Assembly (NCBI GenBank): GCA_041567315.1
Contig: JBFGCA010000094.1
Coordinates: forward strand, 1-19,318
Direction: 5' to 3'
DNA from: JBFGCA01 sp041567315
Lineage (GTDB): Bacteria; Acidobacteriota; Thermoanaerobaculia; Multivoradales; JAHEKO01
Length of the DNA: 19,318 nt
In this document: positions 1 to 7,574 of the stretch, piece by piece
Position numbering within the stretch: the first letter of the stretch is position 1
How the letters are laid out: every line of letters starts with the position of its first letter
The notes under the pieces: model-generated
What the model was told of the DNA's origin: nothing
The model's database searches: none
What the model saw: the letters and a program-made list of their open reading frames with translations, nothing else
Translations under genes and position numbers: made by a program

Positions 1-168
1 GCGGCGCTCGCCGGGGGACGGCTGGCGGCCACCGGCAACCCCGACGAGCAGGAGGCGCCGCCCGAAGCGTCGCGGCTCGCCGGCGGGTTGTTGACCCTCG
101 AGCCACCCTGCCGGTTCTGCGATTTCGGGGCGCTGTGCGGGCGCGCCTTCGCCGCGGAGGCGCCGTGA
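1..168 (+). CDS. addB: AddB-type Fe-S nuclease, C-terminal end (partial at 5' side)
   Basis: The reading frame is open from the first base and ends in TGA at 166-168, giving 55 residues of a protein whose start lies outside the window. The visible tail carries CRFCDFGALC, that is C-x2-C-x5-C. In AddB-type PD-(D/E)XK nucleases three C-terminal cysteines like these join one upstream cysteine to hold a 4Fe-4S cluster next to the nuclease fold. The stop overlaps the GTG start of an AddA-like helicase-nuclease by 4 nt (GTGA), the expected partner in the AddAB end-resection complex, and this makes translational coupling likely. The nuclease catalytic residues and the inactive helicase part are off the edge. 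Another Fe-S PD-(D/E)XK nuclease of the Cas4/RecB-like type would also fit the cysteines, but the neighbour favours AddB. Confidence 0.72.
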   Translation, partial: AALAGGRLAATGNPDEQEAPPEASRLAGGLLTLEPPCRFCDFGALCGRAFAAEAP

Positions 169-3100
169 GACCGGCCATCGAGATCATCGCCGCCAGCGCC
201 GGCAGCGGCAAGACCCACCGGCTGGCCGAGATCCTCGAGCGCGAGCTGGCCGCCGGCCGGGTGCGGCCGGAGGGGGTGGTGGCGGTCACCTTCACCCTCA
301 AGGCGGCGGCCGAGCTGGCCGAGCGGGCGCGCCGCTTCCTGGTCGAGCGCGGCCGCGCCGACGAGGCGCACCGGCTGGGTGCCGCCCGCATCGGCAGCGT
401 GCACGCGGTCTGCGCCGGGCTGCTCCAGGAGTTCGCCTTCGACCTAGGACTGTCCCCCGATCAGCGGGTGCTGGAGGACGTGGCGGCGGCGACCGCGCTG
501 GAGCGCGCCCGCACCGGCGTTGAGACCCTGGCCCGCTACGAGCGGCTGACCGACCTCGCCAGCCGCCTGCCGCGGCTCGACTGGCGCGAGGCGCGCCGGC
601 GGATCGTCGACGCGGCGCGCGAGAACGGTCTCGACGCCGCGGCGCTCGCCGGCTGCCGCGATCGCAGCCTGGCCGGCTACCTGGAGCTGCTCGAGCCGCC
701 GCTGGACGGGGCCGACGAGCTCGAGCGCGGGCTGGCCGCGGCCCTCGAGGGCTTCCTCGCCGCCTCGCCGGAGAGCGACCGCACCCGTGCCACCGAGAAG
801 GCCCGGCGGCGGGCCCGCCACGCCCTCTCCAAGCTGCGCGGCGGCGAGCCCCTGGAGTGGGACGAGTGGGCGCGGCTGGCTCGCTTCGACTCCGAGGTGG
901 GGGCCGGCTCGCGCCGGGCCGCCGCGCCGCTGGCGGCGGCCGCCGCCGGCTACGCGCGCCACCCGCGGCTGCGCGACGACCTCGAACAGGCGGTGCGGCT
1001 GGTCTTCGACTTGAGTGCCGACGCTCTCGCCGCCTACGACGGCTACAAGCGCGAGCGCGGGGCGGTGGACTTCCCCGACCAGCTCGCGCTGGCCCTCGAC
1101 CTGCTGCGCCGCACCCGGGTGCGCCGCCAGCTGCGGCGCGAGATCGACCTGGTCCTGGTCGACGAGTTCCAGGACACCAGCCCCATCCAGCTGGCGATCT
1201 TCGTCGAGCTGGCGGCACTGGCGCGGCGCAGCGTCTGGGTCGGCGACCAGAAGCAGGCGATCTACGGTTTCCTGGGCGCCGACCCGGCGCTGATGGACGC
1301 GGTGCTCGAGGCCATCCTCGCCGGCGACGAGCCCGAGACCCTGTCGCGCTCCTGGCGCTCGCGGCCGGCGCTGGTCCATCTCACCTCGGAGCTGTTCGCG
1401 CCGGCCTTCGCACGGCTGGGGATCCCGCCGTCGCGTACCCGGCTGCAGCCGGTCGAGGGAGCCGAGGCGCCGGAGCTGGGACCGGTGGTCGAGCGCTGGC
1501 GGCTCGACAGCCGGCGGGCGGGCGACGACGCGGCGGCGCTGGCGGCCGGGGTCGTCGAGCTGCTGGCCGACCCCGGGGCACGGGTGCGCGAGCGGGCGGG
1601 GCGGGGATCGCGCCCGGTCCGTCCCGGCGACGTGGCGGTGCTGTGCTTCAGCAACCTGACCTGCTACCGGGTGGCCGCCCACCTGCGCCGCCTGGGGGTC
1701 GCCAGCGTGCTGCCGCGGGCCGGACTGCTGGCCACCCACGAGGGTCAGCTGGTGCTCGCCGGCCTGGCCCGCTGGGCCGACCCGCGCGACCCGCTGGCCG
1801 CCGCCGTCCTGGCGCGGCTCGGCGGCCGGCCGGGGAGCGAGGACGGTTGGCTGGAGGCGGCGCTCCGCGGGCCGCACGGCGAGGGCTTCCGCGCCGCCGA
1901 GGCCGTCGAGCGGCTGGACGGTGCCCGCCGGGGCCGGCCCACCGCCGGGGTGTTCGAGGCCTTCGACCGGGTGCTCGAGGCGGTCGACGCCCGCCGCCGG
2001 GTGGCCGCCTGGGGCGACGCCGGGCAGCGTCTGGCCAACCTCGACGCCCTGCGGGCGCTCGCCGCGCGCTACGCGGCGGCCCGCGAGGTCGAGGAGGGCG
2101 CCGCCAGCGCCGCCGGGCTGGTGGCCTGGCTGCTCGAGCGCCAGGAGATCGGCCAGCGCGCCCCCCACCGGGTCGAGGCCCTGGCCGATCCGCAGGCGGT
2201 GCTCACCGCCGGCGAGGCGGTGGTGGTCAGCACCTGGCACCGCGCCAAGGGGCTCGAGTGGCCGATCACCGTGCTCTTCGATCTCGAGGGCCGGCGCCCG
2301 GAGGGTGCCCTCGGCGTCCACGTGGAGGAGCGCGAGGACGGCTTCGACTACGAAAGTCCGCTCGCCGGGCGCTGGATCCGCTTCTGGCCCTCGCCCTTCG
2401 AGCCGGCCCGCCGTCACACCTTCCTGCACGACCGGCTGGACGGCCACCGGCTGACCCGGGCGCTCGCCGAGCGCCAGGAGCGCGAGCGCCTGCGGCTGCT
2501 CTACGTCGGCTGGACTCGGGCCCGCGACCGGGTGGTGCTGGCCTCGCGCGAGCGCAGCCGTCTGGAGAGGCTGCTCGAGCCGCTCCGGGACGGCGGCCGG
2601 GCGCCGGTCGCCGAGCCCCGGGGCGAGACCGCGGTGTGGGCGGGCCTGCGGCTCGCGGTGCGGCAGCGCCAGCCGGCCCCCGCGGAGCCGCCGCCGCTCG
2701 CCCCGGAGGCGGGGGAGGTCTATCCGGCGCCGGGGCCGCGCCCGCGGCCACCCGCCTTCGTCCGCCCCTCCGCGCTGGTCGCCACCGCCGCCACCGGGCC
2801 CGCGGAGAGCCTCGGCGAGAGAGTCGAGCTGCGCGGCGCTCCCGACATGCTGATCGTCGGCGAGGTGATCCACCGCTTCTTCGCCGCCGACCGGGCCGGC
2901 CTCGCCGCCGCGGATCGGCGGCAGCTGGCCGCCGCGCTGGCCGCCACCTGGGGCCTCGCCGGGGCGGTCTCGGCCGAGCGTCTGGTGGCCGCCGCCGACG
3001 CCCTCGGCGCCTGGGTCGAGCGACGGTTGCCCGGCGCCGTCTGGCGCCGCGAGTGGCCGCTCGCCCACCGGCTGCCCGACGGCTCGGTGGTGCGCGGCGC

Positions 3101-3407
3101 GGCCGACCTGGTGCTCGAGCTGCCGGACGGCTTCGTGCTCGTCGACCACAAGGCCTTCCCGGGCTCGACCGAGCAGGCGGTCGAGCGCGCCGGCGGCTTT
3201 GCCGGCCAGCTCGCCGCCTACGCCGCCGCCTTCGCCGCCGCCACCGGCAAGCGCCATCGCGGCAGCTTCATCCACCTGCCGGTGAGCGCTCTCGTGGTCG
3301 CGGTCGGCACCCCGGAGCCGGGCGCCGCCGTGCCACCCCCGTCCCCACCACCCTCGGCGCCCGGGCCGGGCGAGGCGGCGCCGGGCGATCAGCTGGAGCT
3401 CTTCTGA
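165..3407 (+). CDS. addA: AddA-like UvrD/RecB-type helicase-nuclease
   Basis: This is a 1080-residue superfamily 1 helicase with a C-terminal RecB-type nuclease, the partner of AddB in double-strand-break end resection. Walker A is ASAGSGKT (K16); motif II is VDEFQDTS (D333-E334), followed by GDQKQAIYGF (motif III), LSRSWRS (IV), STWHRAKGLEW (V) and LLYVGWTRARDR (VI, near residue 780). The nuclease part shows H903 (GEVIHRFF), D981 (GAADLVLEL) and D994-x-K996 (VDHK), with a later QLAAY motif, so it looks catalytically complete. I chose the GTG at 165 because it overlaps the upstream stop as GTGA and places the Walker A near the N-terminus; an in-frame GTG at 135 would lie inside addB. The last residues are DQLELF, close to the bacterial clamp-binding consensus. 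Some annotations would call this only UvrD-helicase domain protein. Confidence 0.85.
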   Translation: MRPAIEIIAASAGSGKTHRLAEILERELAAGRVRPEGVVAVTFTLKAAAELAERARRFLVERGRADEAHRLGAARIGSVHAVCAGLLQEFAFDLGLSPDQRVLEDVAAATALERARTGVETLARYERLTDLASRLPRLDWREARRRIVDAARENGLDAAALAGCRDRSLAGYLELLEPPLDGADELERGLAAALEGFLAASPESDRTRATEKARRRARHALSKLRGGEPLEWDEWARLARFDSEVGAGSRRAAAPLAAAAAGYARHPRLRDDLEQAVRLVFDLSADALAAYDGYKRERGAVDFPDQLALALDLLRRTRVRRQLRREIDLVLVDEFQDTSPIQLAIFVELAALARRSVWVGDQKQAIYGFLGADPALMDAVLEAILAGDEPETLSRSWRSRPALVHLTSELFAPAFARLGIPPSRTRLQPVEGAEAPELGPVVERWRLDSRRAGDDAAALAAGVVELLADPGARVRERAGRGSRPVRPGDVAVLCFSNLTCYRVAAHLRRLGVASVLPRAGLLATHEGQLVLAGLARWADPRDPLAAAVLARLGGRPGSEDGWLEAALRGPHGEGFRAAEAVERLDGARRGRPTAGVFEAFDRVLEAVDARRRVAAWGDAGQRLANLDALRALAARYAAAREVEEGAASAAGLVAWLLERQEIGQRAPHRVEALADPQAVLTAGEAVVVSTWHRAKGLEWPITVLFDLEGRRPEGALGVHVEEREDGFDYESPLAGRWIRFWPSPFEPARRHTFLHDRLDGHRLTRALAERQERERLRLLYVGWTRARDRVVLASRERSRLERLLEPLRDGGRAPVAEPRGETAVWAGLRLAVRQRQPAPAEPPPLAPEAGEVYPAPGPRPRPPAFVRPSALVATAATGPAESLGERVELRGAPDMLIVGEVIHRFFAADRAGLAAADRRQLAAALAATWGLAGAVSAERLVAAADALGAWVERRLPGAVWRREWPLAHRLPDGSVVRGAADLVLELPDGFVLVDHKAFPGSTEQAVERAGGFAGQLAAYAAAFAAATGKRHRGSFIHLPVSALVVAVGTPEPGAAVPPPSPPPSAPGPGEAAPGDQLELF

Positions 3408-3432
3408 AGCGAGCCGAGGTGGGCCGCCCGCT

Positions 3433-5421
3433 TTGAGGACCGCAGCGCAGTCCGCGGTCCTGGGCGGCGCCTGCTTCCTGCTCTACGCGGCCGGCGCCTG
3501 CCCGACGATCTACGTCGGCGACAGCGGCGAGCTGGTGGCGGCGGTCCACACCCTGGGCATCCCACACCCCAGCGGCTACCCCCTCTACGTGCTGCTGGGC
3601 AAGCTCTGGACGCTGGCGCTGCCGGTGGGCTGGATCGCCTGGCGGATGAGCCTGTTCAGCGCCGCCTGCGCCGCCGCCGCGGTGGCGCTGCTCTACCGGT
3701 TGGGGCGGCGCGCCGGCCTCGCGGTGGTGGCGGCCCTGCTCGCGGCCGGGCTGCTGGCCGCCGGGCCCAGCTTCTGGTCGCAGGCCAACGTCCAGCGGGT
3801 CTACGCCCTCAACGCGCTGTTCTTCGTCGCGGCGCTCGGCCTGGCCTTCGAGTGGCACCGCGAGCGGCGCGAAGGACGGCTGCTGGCGGCGCTCTTCGTC
3901 GCCGCGCTGGGGGCCGCCAACCACACCTACATGGCGGTCTTCTGGCTGGCGCTGGCGCTGAGCGCCGCGTCGCTGGAGCCGGGGCTGCTGCGCCGGCCGC
4001 GGACCCTGATGCGGGCGGCGGCGGTGAGCGCCGCCGGGCTGCTGCCCTATCTCTACCTGCCGCTGCGGTCGCGCGCCGATCCGGCCCTCGACTGGGGCGA
4101 CCCGGAGAGCGCCGGCGCCCTGCTGGCGACGGTGCTGCGCCGCGAGGCCTGGGAACGGGCCTGGCTCGAGGGGCCCGGCGATCTGGCGGTCATCGCCGCC
4201 GACTGGCTGCGCGGCTTGGGCGAGGAGCTGCTGTGGGGCGGCGCGGCGCTGGCGCTGCTGGGGCTGCTGGTCGCCGGCCGCCGGGGCTGGCCGCGACGGC
4301 TGCTGGTGCTCGCCATGCTCGGCAACCTCGCGGCGCTGGCGCTGCATGGCTCGCGAAGCGACCTCTTCATCTGGCACCGCTACTACATCCCTTCGTGGGC
4401 GGCGGCGGCGCTGCTGGCGGGCCTCGGGCTCGAGGCCCTGCGCCAGCACCTGCCGCGGCGGCTGCCGGCCCTGGCGCTGCTGCTGCCGCTGGCGCTGCTG
4501 GCGCTCGGCTGGCGGCCGTTCGACCGCAGCCGCTACCGGGTAGCCGAGGACTTCAGCCGGACGCTGCTCTCGACCTTGCCGCCGGGGGCGCACCTGGCGG
4601 CGAGCGACGACAACGTGCTGTTCGTGCTGATCTATCTGCAGCTCGTCGAAGGGCTCCGCCCCGACCTCGACCTCATCCTGCAGGGCATCGGCGGCGCCGA
4701 GCTCCCGCCGCTGCGCTTCGACCCCGACGCCGATCCGCTGTACTTCACCCACCACCCCAACTGGAGCTTCGCGGGGCTCGAGGTGGTGCCGGTGGGGCTG
4801 GTCTTCCGCACCCTGCACGCCGGCCGGCCGTGGCCCGAGCCGGCGATCCCCAAACGCCGGCTGGCCGGCGAGGACGACCCGCGGGTGCCCAAGGACTACC
4901 TGACCCGCAACCTGATCGGCCACTTCCACTACATGCTGGGGGTGACCTTCGAAGAGCGCGACTGGCCGCGGGCGACGGCCGAGTTCGCGCGCGCCGCCGC
5001 CGCCGCTCCCGACAACGACGTGCTGTTCTACAACCTGGGGCTGATCTACCGGCGCAACGGTCTCTGGGAGCGCTCGCTCGCCGCCTTCGAGCGCTCGCGG
5101 GCCATCAACCCGCGTCACATCGCCTCGCCGTCCCGGGCCCGCGCCGCCGACCGCCGCGCCGAGGTCGAGCGCGACCGGGCGCGGCTGGCCGCCGTCGAGG
5201 AGACGCTGACCGCCGGCGCAACGCTGCGCGGCCTTGAGCCCGGCACCGCTGCGTATCACCTGGCCCTGGCTCGGCTGCTCGACGAGCGGGGCGAAGCCAC
5301 CGCCGCGCGCGGCCACCGGCTGCGCGCGCTCGAGGCGGCTGCGACTGGTCGGCGGCCGCGGCCGGCTAGCCGGGGACGACCTTCAGACCCGCAAGGCCAC
5401 GGAAGCCGCGATCGAAGCTGA
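3433..5421 (+). CDS. DUF2723 (GT117-type) integral membrane glycosyltransferase with C-terminal TPRs
   Basis: This is a 662-residue protein starting with TTG 25 nt after addA, with a weak purine stretch (GAGGTGGG) upstream. The N-terminus carries the DUF2723 signature: a hydrophobic segment, then GDSGELVAA (D30, E33) and IPHPSGYPLYVLLGK (residues 43-57). About ten hydrophobic segments follow to roughly residue 360. DUF2723 proteins are polytopic, protein-O-mannosyltransferase-like enzymes that probably transfer sugar from a lipid carrier outside the membrane, with the acidic residues near the N-terminus as catalytic candidates. Residues about 496-565 form a TPR pair (GHFHYMLGVTFEERDW; NLGLIYRRNGLWERSL). 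The last 18 codons overlap the 3' end of vapC on the other strand, and the Arg/Pro-rich tail there looks unlike the rest, so the native C-terminus may have been replaced. The substrate is unknown. Confidence 0.83.
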   Translation: MRTAAQSAVLGGACFLLYAAGACPTIYVGDSGELVAAVHTLGIPHPSGYPLYVLLGKLWTLALPVGWIAWRMSLFSAACAAAAVALLYRLGRRAGLAVVAALLAAGLLAAGPSFWSQANVQRVYALNALFFVAALGLAFEWHRERREGRLLAALFVAALGAANHTYMAVFWLALALSAASLEPGLLRRPRTLMRAAAVSAAGLLPYLYLPLRSRADPALDWGDPESAGALLATVLRREAWERAWLEGPGDLAVIAADWLRGLGEELLWGGAALALLGLLVAGRRGWPRRLLVLAMLGNLAALALHGSRSDLFIWHRYYIPSWAAAALLAGLGLEALRQHLPRRLPALALLLPLALLALGWRPFDRSRYRVAEDFSRTLLSTLPPGAHLAASDDNVLFVLIYLQLVEGLRPDLDLILQGIGGAELPPLRFDPDADPLYFTHHPNWSFAGLEVVPVGLVFRTLHAGRPWPEPAIPKRRLAGEDDPRVPKDYLTRNLIGHFHYMLGVTFEERDWPRATAEFARAAAAAPDNDVLFYNLGLIYRRNGLWERSLAAFERSRAINPRHIASPSRARAADRRAEVERDRARLAAVEETLTAGATLRGLEPGTAAYHLALARLLDERGEATAARGHRLRALEAAATGRRPRPASRGRPSDPQGHGSRDRS

Positions 5422-5797
5422 GGACTGCGTCGACGTTCCGCCGGCGGGCCACCGCCACGATGGCCGCGTCGGTGAAACTCAGACCTCTCCGGCCCTGACC
5501 GCGGAAGGTCTCGACCGCGGCCGTGAAGATCTCCGAGCACGGCACGAACTCGATCTCCCGCGACTCCAGAAGCGTGTCACCGACGGTACAGGCCACCTTC
5601 AGGTTCCGCCTGGCCAGCAGCACGGTGACCACCTCCAGGAAGACGTACTCCAGCAGCAGGGCTCGACCCCATTCCCCCTCCCGCAGACGCCGCATCGTTT
5701 CGGCGGCCACCGGGTGATGCACGTCACCGCGGTTGTGCGCGGCGATCAGGAAGCTGGAATCGAGGAGCGCCCCGCGAGGGGCGAGATCACGCCCCAT
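5366..5797 (-). CDS. vapC: VapC-family PIN-domain toxin (module 1)
   Basis: This is a 143-residue PIN-domain protein. The metal-binding acidic residues are visible in order: D13 (ALLDSSFLI), E55 (EYVFLEVV), the Asp of SFTDAAIVA near residue 110 and the Asp of SFDRGF near residue 127. PIN toxins are Mg2+-dependent RNases that block translation by cutting tRNA or rRNA; the target here cannot be read from sequence. The start overlaps the end of the RHH antitoxin by 11 nt, a typical vapBC arrangement. The 3' end overlaps the convergent DUF2723 gene by 56 nt. All catalytic positions are kept, so it should be active. The residues before D13 are more than usual, so a slightly later start is possible. 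Confidence 0.85.
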   Translation of the reverse strand: MGRDLAPRGALLDSSFLIAAHNRGDVHHPVAAETMRRLREGEWGRALLLEYVFLEVVTVLLARRNLKVACTVGDTLLESREIEFVPCSEIFTAAVETFRGQGRRGLSFTDAAIVAVARRRNVDAVLSFDRGFRGLAGLKVVPG

Positions 5798-6020
5798 AGA
5801 CGATCTCGTCGATCTCCTCGCTCAGCCGCTCGCATCCCGCGGGGTAGTCCTCGGGCTCCAGCGCTGCGAGGCTGGTCCGCTTGGGGAAGCGATCGAGCCG
5901 GGCGAGATAGCAGCCGATCGCCTCGTTGACGACGTCGCCGATGGTGCGGCCTTCGATCGCCGCCCGCGCCTTGAGCTCCCGGTAGGAGGCCTCGTCGAGG
6001 TTTCGTATTGTCGTGTCCAT
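5787..6020 (-). CDS. vapB: VapB-type ribbon-helix-helix antitoxin (module 1)
   Basis: This is a 77-residue antitoxin. The N-terminal part (MDTTIRNLDEASYRELKARA, then TIGDVVNEAI) has the beta-strand plus two-helix pattern of Arc/CopG/FitA-like ribbon-helix-helix DNA-binding proteins. The acidic C-terminus (EDYP..ERLSEEIDEIVYG) fits the segment that wraps the PIN toxin. I chose ATG at 6020 rather than the in-frame ATG at 6038: the RHH strand begins right after 6020, and the upstream 18 nt contain a -10-like box. There is no Shine-Dalgarno before this ATG. A perfect 7-bp inverted repeat lies just upstream, the probable site for autorepression by the VapBC complex. Confidence 0.82.
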   Translation of the reverse strand: MDTTIRNLDEASYRELKARAAIEGRTIGDVVNEAIGCYLARLDRFPKRTSLAALEPEDYPAGCERLSEEIDEIVYGA

Positions 6021-6057
6021 GTGTGCATCGTAACACAAAGTTGCTTTGTGGTCTCAA
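6021..6057 (-). promoter_or_regulatory. vapBC-1 promoter and operator
   Basis: On the minus strand there is a -35-like TTGAGA (6052-6057), a 19-nt spacer and a -10-like TACGAT (6027-6032) ending 6 nt before the vapB ATG. The spacer contains a perfect inverted repeat CACAAAG-TTG-CTTTGTG at 6034-6050, a good size for one RHH-dimer operator. A shorter GTGT/ACAC pair flanks the -10 (6021-6024 and 6033-6036). The -35 box overlaps the stop codon of the upstream propeller gene (6054-6056). The AT content is clearly higher than in the surroundings. The assignment is by eye. Confidence 0.5.
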
Positions 6058-7574
6058 CGCTCGTCCGGAACCCTGCCCCAGCGCCGGGCGTCGCCAGACT
6101 CGAACCCGTCCCCGAAGACCACCGGCGTAAAGCGGCGGGCGCGGATCTCGGGGTTGGACTCGGGCCCATCGAGCAGGTCGCGGTCCCAGACCACGACAAA
6201 GCGCCCGGCGCCGTCCATCGCCACCGCCGGGCGCTGCTCGCTGGCCCCGGTGGCGGTGCTCACCTGGAAGCCCTCGCCCAGCGGCGCGCCGCCGGGGCCG
6301 AACTGGCGTCCCAGGATACGGGTCCCGAGGGCCCCGGAGTCGAAGCCGGCCGCCCAGGTCACGACGAAGCCCCGGCCCGCGGCCGCCGCCACCGCCGGCC
6401 GGCCCTGGAACAGCGCGGCCGGCGGGGCGATCTCGATCTCTTCTCCGAGGGGGCTGCCGTCGGCCGCCAGACGCCGGGCCCGGACCGACTCCGCGACCCC
6501 TTCCCGGCTGCGCCAGACGACCACCAGCTCGCCGTCTTCGGCCACCGCCAGACGCGGTCCGGTCTGGGCGCCGGCGGTCAGCTGGTTGACCTGGAACTGC
6601 CCGCCCAGCGGCGCACCGGCGTCCGCGAAGCGCCGCCCCTGGATGCTCTCGAGCTCGTCGTCGCCGCTGGCCGGACCTTCGCTCTGCCACACCACCATCC
6701 ACTCGCCGCCAGGCAGGCGGGCCACCGCCGCCCGCCGCTGGGCGCCGGCCGTCCAGGCGTTGACCGGCAGCTCGTCGCCCTGCGGCACGCCGCCCGGCCC
6801 GTAGCGCCGTAGCCGCAGTCCGGGCGGCGCGGCGTCCTCCGGCGACGGCCCGCCGTTCTCCCACACCACCAGGAAGCCGCCGTCTTCGGCCGCCGCCACC
6901 GCCGGGTCCTCCTGGTAGCCGGCGGTCAGCTGGTTGATCTGGAACTCGGCGCCCACCGGCCGGCCGCCGGGTTCGAGCCGCCGGGCCTGCACGCTGAAAC
7001 CGTCGGCGTCGCCGTGCGCACCGTAGCTCTCCCAGACGACCACGAAGCTGCCATCGGCCAGCCGCGCGATCGGCGCCGCGCTGCCCACCGTGTGCTGGAC
7101 GAAAGAGGTGAACTGGTTGACCTGCTGCTCGCCGCCGACCGTCCCGACCGTGCCATCGTCGGGACCCAGGGCCCGCGCCTGGACGCTGCGGTTGTCGTTG
7201 TCCGACCCGAACGAGCCGACGCTGGTCCACACCGCGACAAAACCGCCGTCGGGCTGGAGTGCCACGCCGGGGTCGAACTGCGCCAGCGGAGTCCAGGCGT
7301 TGAGCTGCACCTCCTCGCCCACCGGCCGCGCCTGAGCGTCGAGGCCCGCGGCGAGCGACAGCGACAGCACCAGGCCCAGAGCCCCCGGCCTCTCCCCTAG
7401 CAGCCCGTGGTGGAAGTCCGTCCGGCCGTCTGGCGGCGGGGCGGAGCCGTCTGCGGCGTTGCCGCTCCTCGACAATGGCTCGGCATTGCCTGCGTCACGG
7501 CGCCTGGCATCCGGCTCCGCCGCGCTCGCCAGCCGACCCGACCGACTCCCACCACGGACTGCTAGGGCACGCAT
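6054..7574 (-). CDS. Secreted seven-repeat propeller-like protein with DGFESGD C-terminal tail
   Basis: I count seven degenerate repeats of about 55-60 residues, each built around PAVAxxxDGxFVVVWxS followed by a basic xRRF and GxPxGxEFQVNQLT. Seven such units suggest a seven-bladed beta-propeller, but this is inference from period and count. A hydrophobic stretch (LGLVLSLSLAAGLDAQA) looks like a Sec signal peptide, with likely cleavage after AQA. The C-terminus ends VVFGDGFESGDARRW, a tail recurring on secreted proteins of related bacteria. The start is uncertain: the reading frame runs to ATG 7574, with an in-frame TTG at 7475, and both lie inside a palindromic element ending at 7395. The first roughly 60 codons are therefore element sequence and the native start may have been lost. 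No enzymatic motif is seen. vapB follows within 35 nt on the same strand. Confidence 0.7.
   Translation of the reverse strand: MRALAVRGGSRSGRLASAAEPDARRRDAGNAEPLSRSGNAADGSAPPPDGRTDFHHGLLGERPGALGLVLSLSLAAGLDAQARPVGEEVQLNAWTPLAQFDPGVALQPDGGFVAVWTSVGSFGSDNDNRSVQARALGPDDGTVGTVGGEQQVNQFTSFVQHTVGSAAPIARLADGSFVVVWESYGAHGDADGFSVQARRLEPGGRPVGAEFQINQLTAGYQEDPAVAAAEDGGFLVVWENGGPSPEDAAPPGLRLRRYGPGGVPQGDELPVNAWTAGAQRRAAVARLPGGEWMVVWQSEGPASGDDELESIQGRRFADAGAPLGGQFQVNQLTAGAQTGPRLAVAEDGELVVVWRSREGVAESVRARRLAADGSPLGEEIEIAPPAALFQGRPAVAAAAGRGFVVTWAAGFDSGALGTRILGRQFGPGGAPLGEGFQVSTATGASEQRPAVAMDGAGRFVVVWDRDLLDGPESNPEIRARRFTPVVFGDGFESGDARRWGRVPDER
7395..7567. repeat. 173-bp palindromic MITE-like element (copy 1)
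   Basis: The ends are inverted copies: CCCTAGCAGCCCGTGGTGG from 7395, and the complement of the right end reads CCCTAGCAGTCCGTGGTGGG from 7567. The matching arms run about 55 bp (7395-7449 against 7513-7567) with roughly eight mismatches and one gap, both reaching a CGGAGCCG block. The centre has a small perfect hairpin CAATG-gctcgg-CATTG (7473-7488), exactly on the symmetry axis. There is room for no transposase, so if mobile it is non-autonomous. I cannot settle a target-site duplication; a TA duplication at the CCCTA/TAGGG edges is possible. It lies across the 5' end of the propeller gene and about 100 nt before the metallopeptidase start. Confidence 0.68.

Noticed and set aside
444..3275. 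A 943-codon open frame antisense to addA, and similar long minus-strand frames opposite the DUF2723, lipoprotein and SNF2 genes
   Set aside because: They are typical GC-rich shadow frames: low-complexity G/A/R/P/Q composition, no family likeness, and fully overlapped by genes with intact catalytic motifs.
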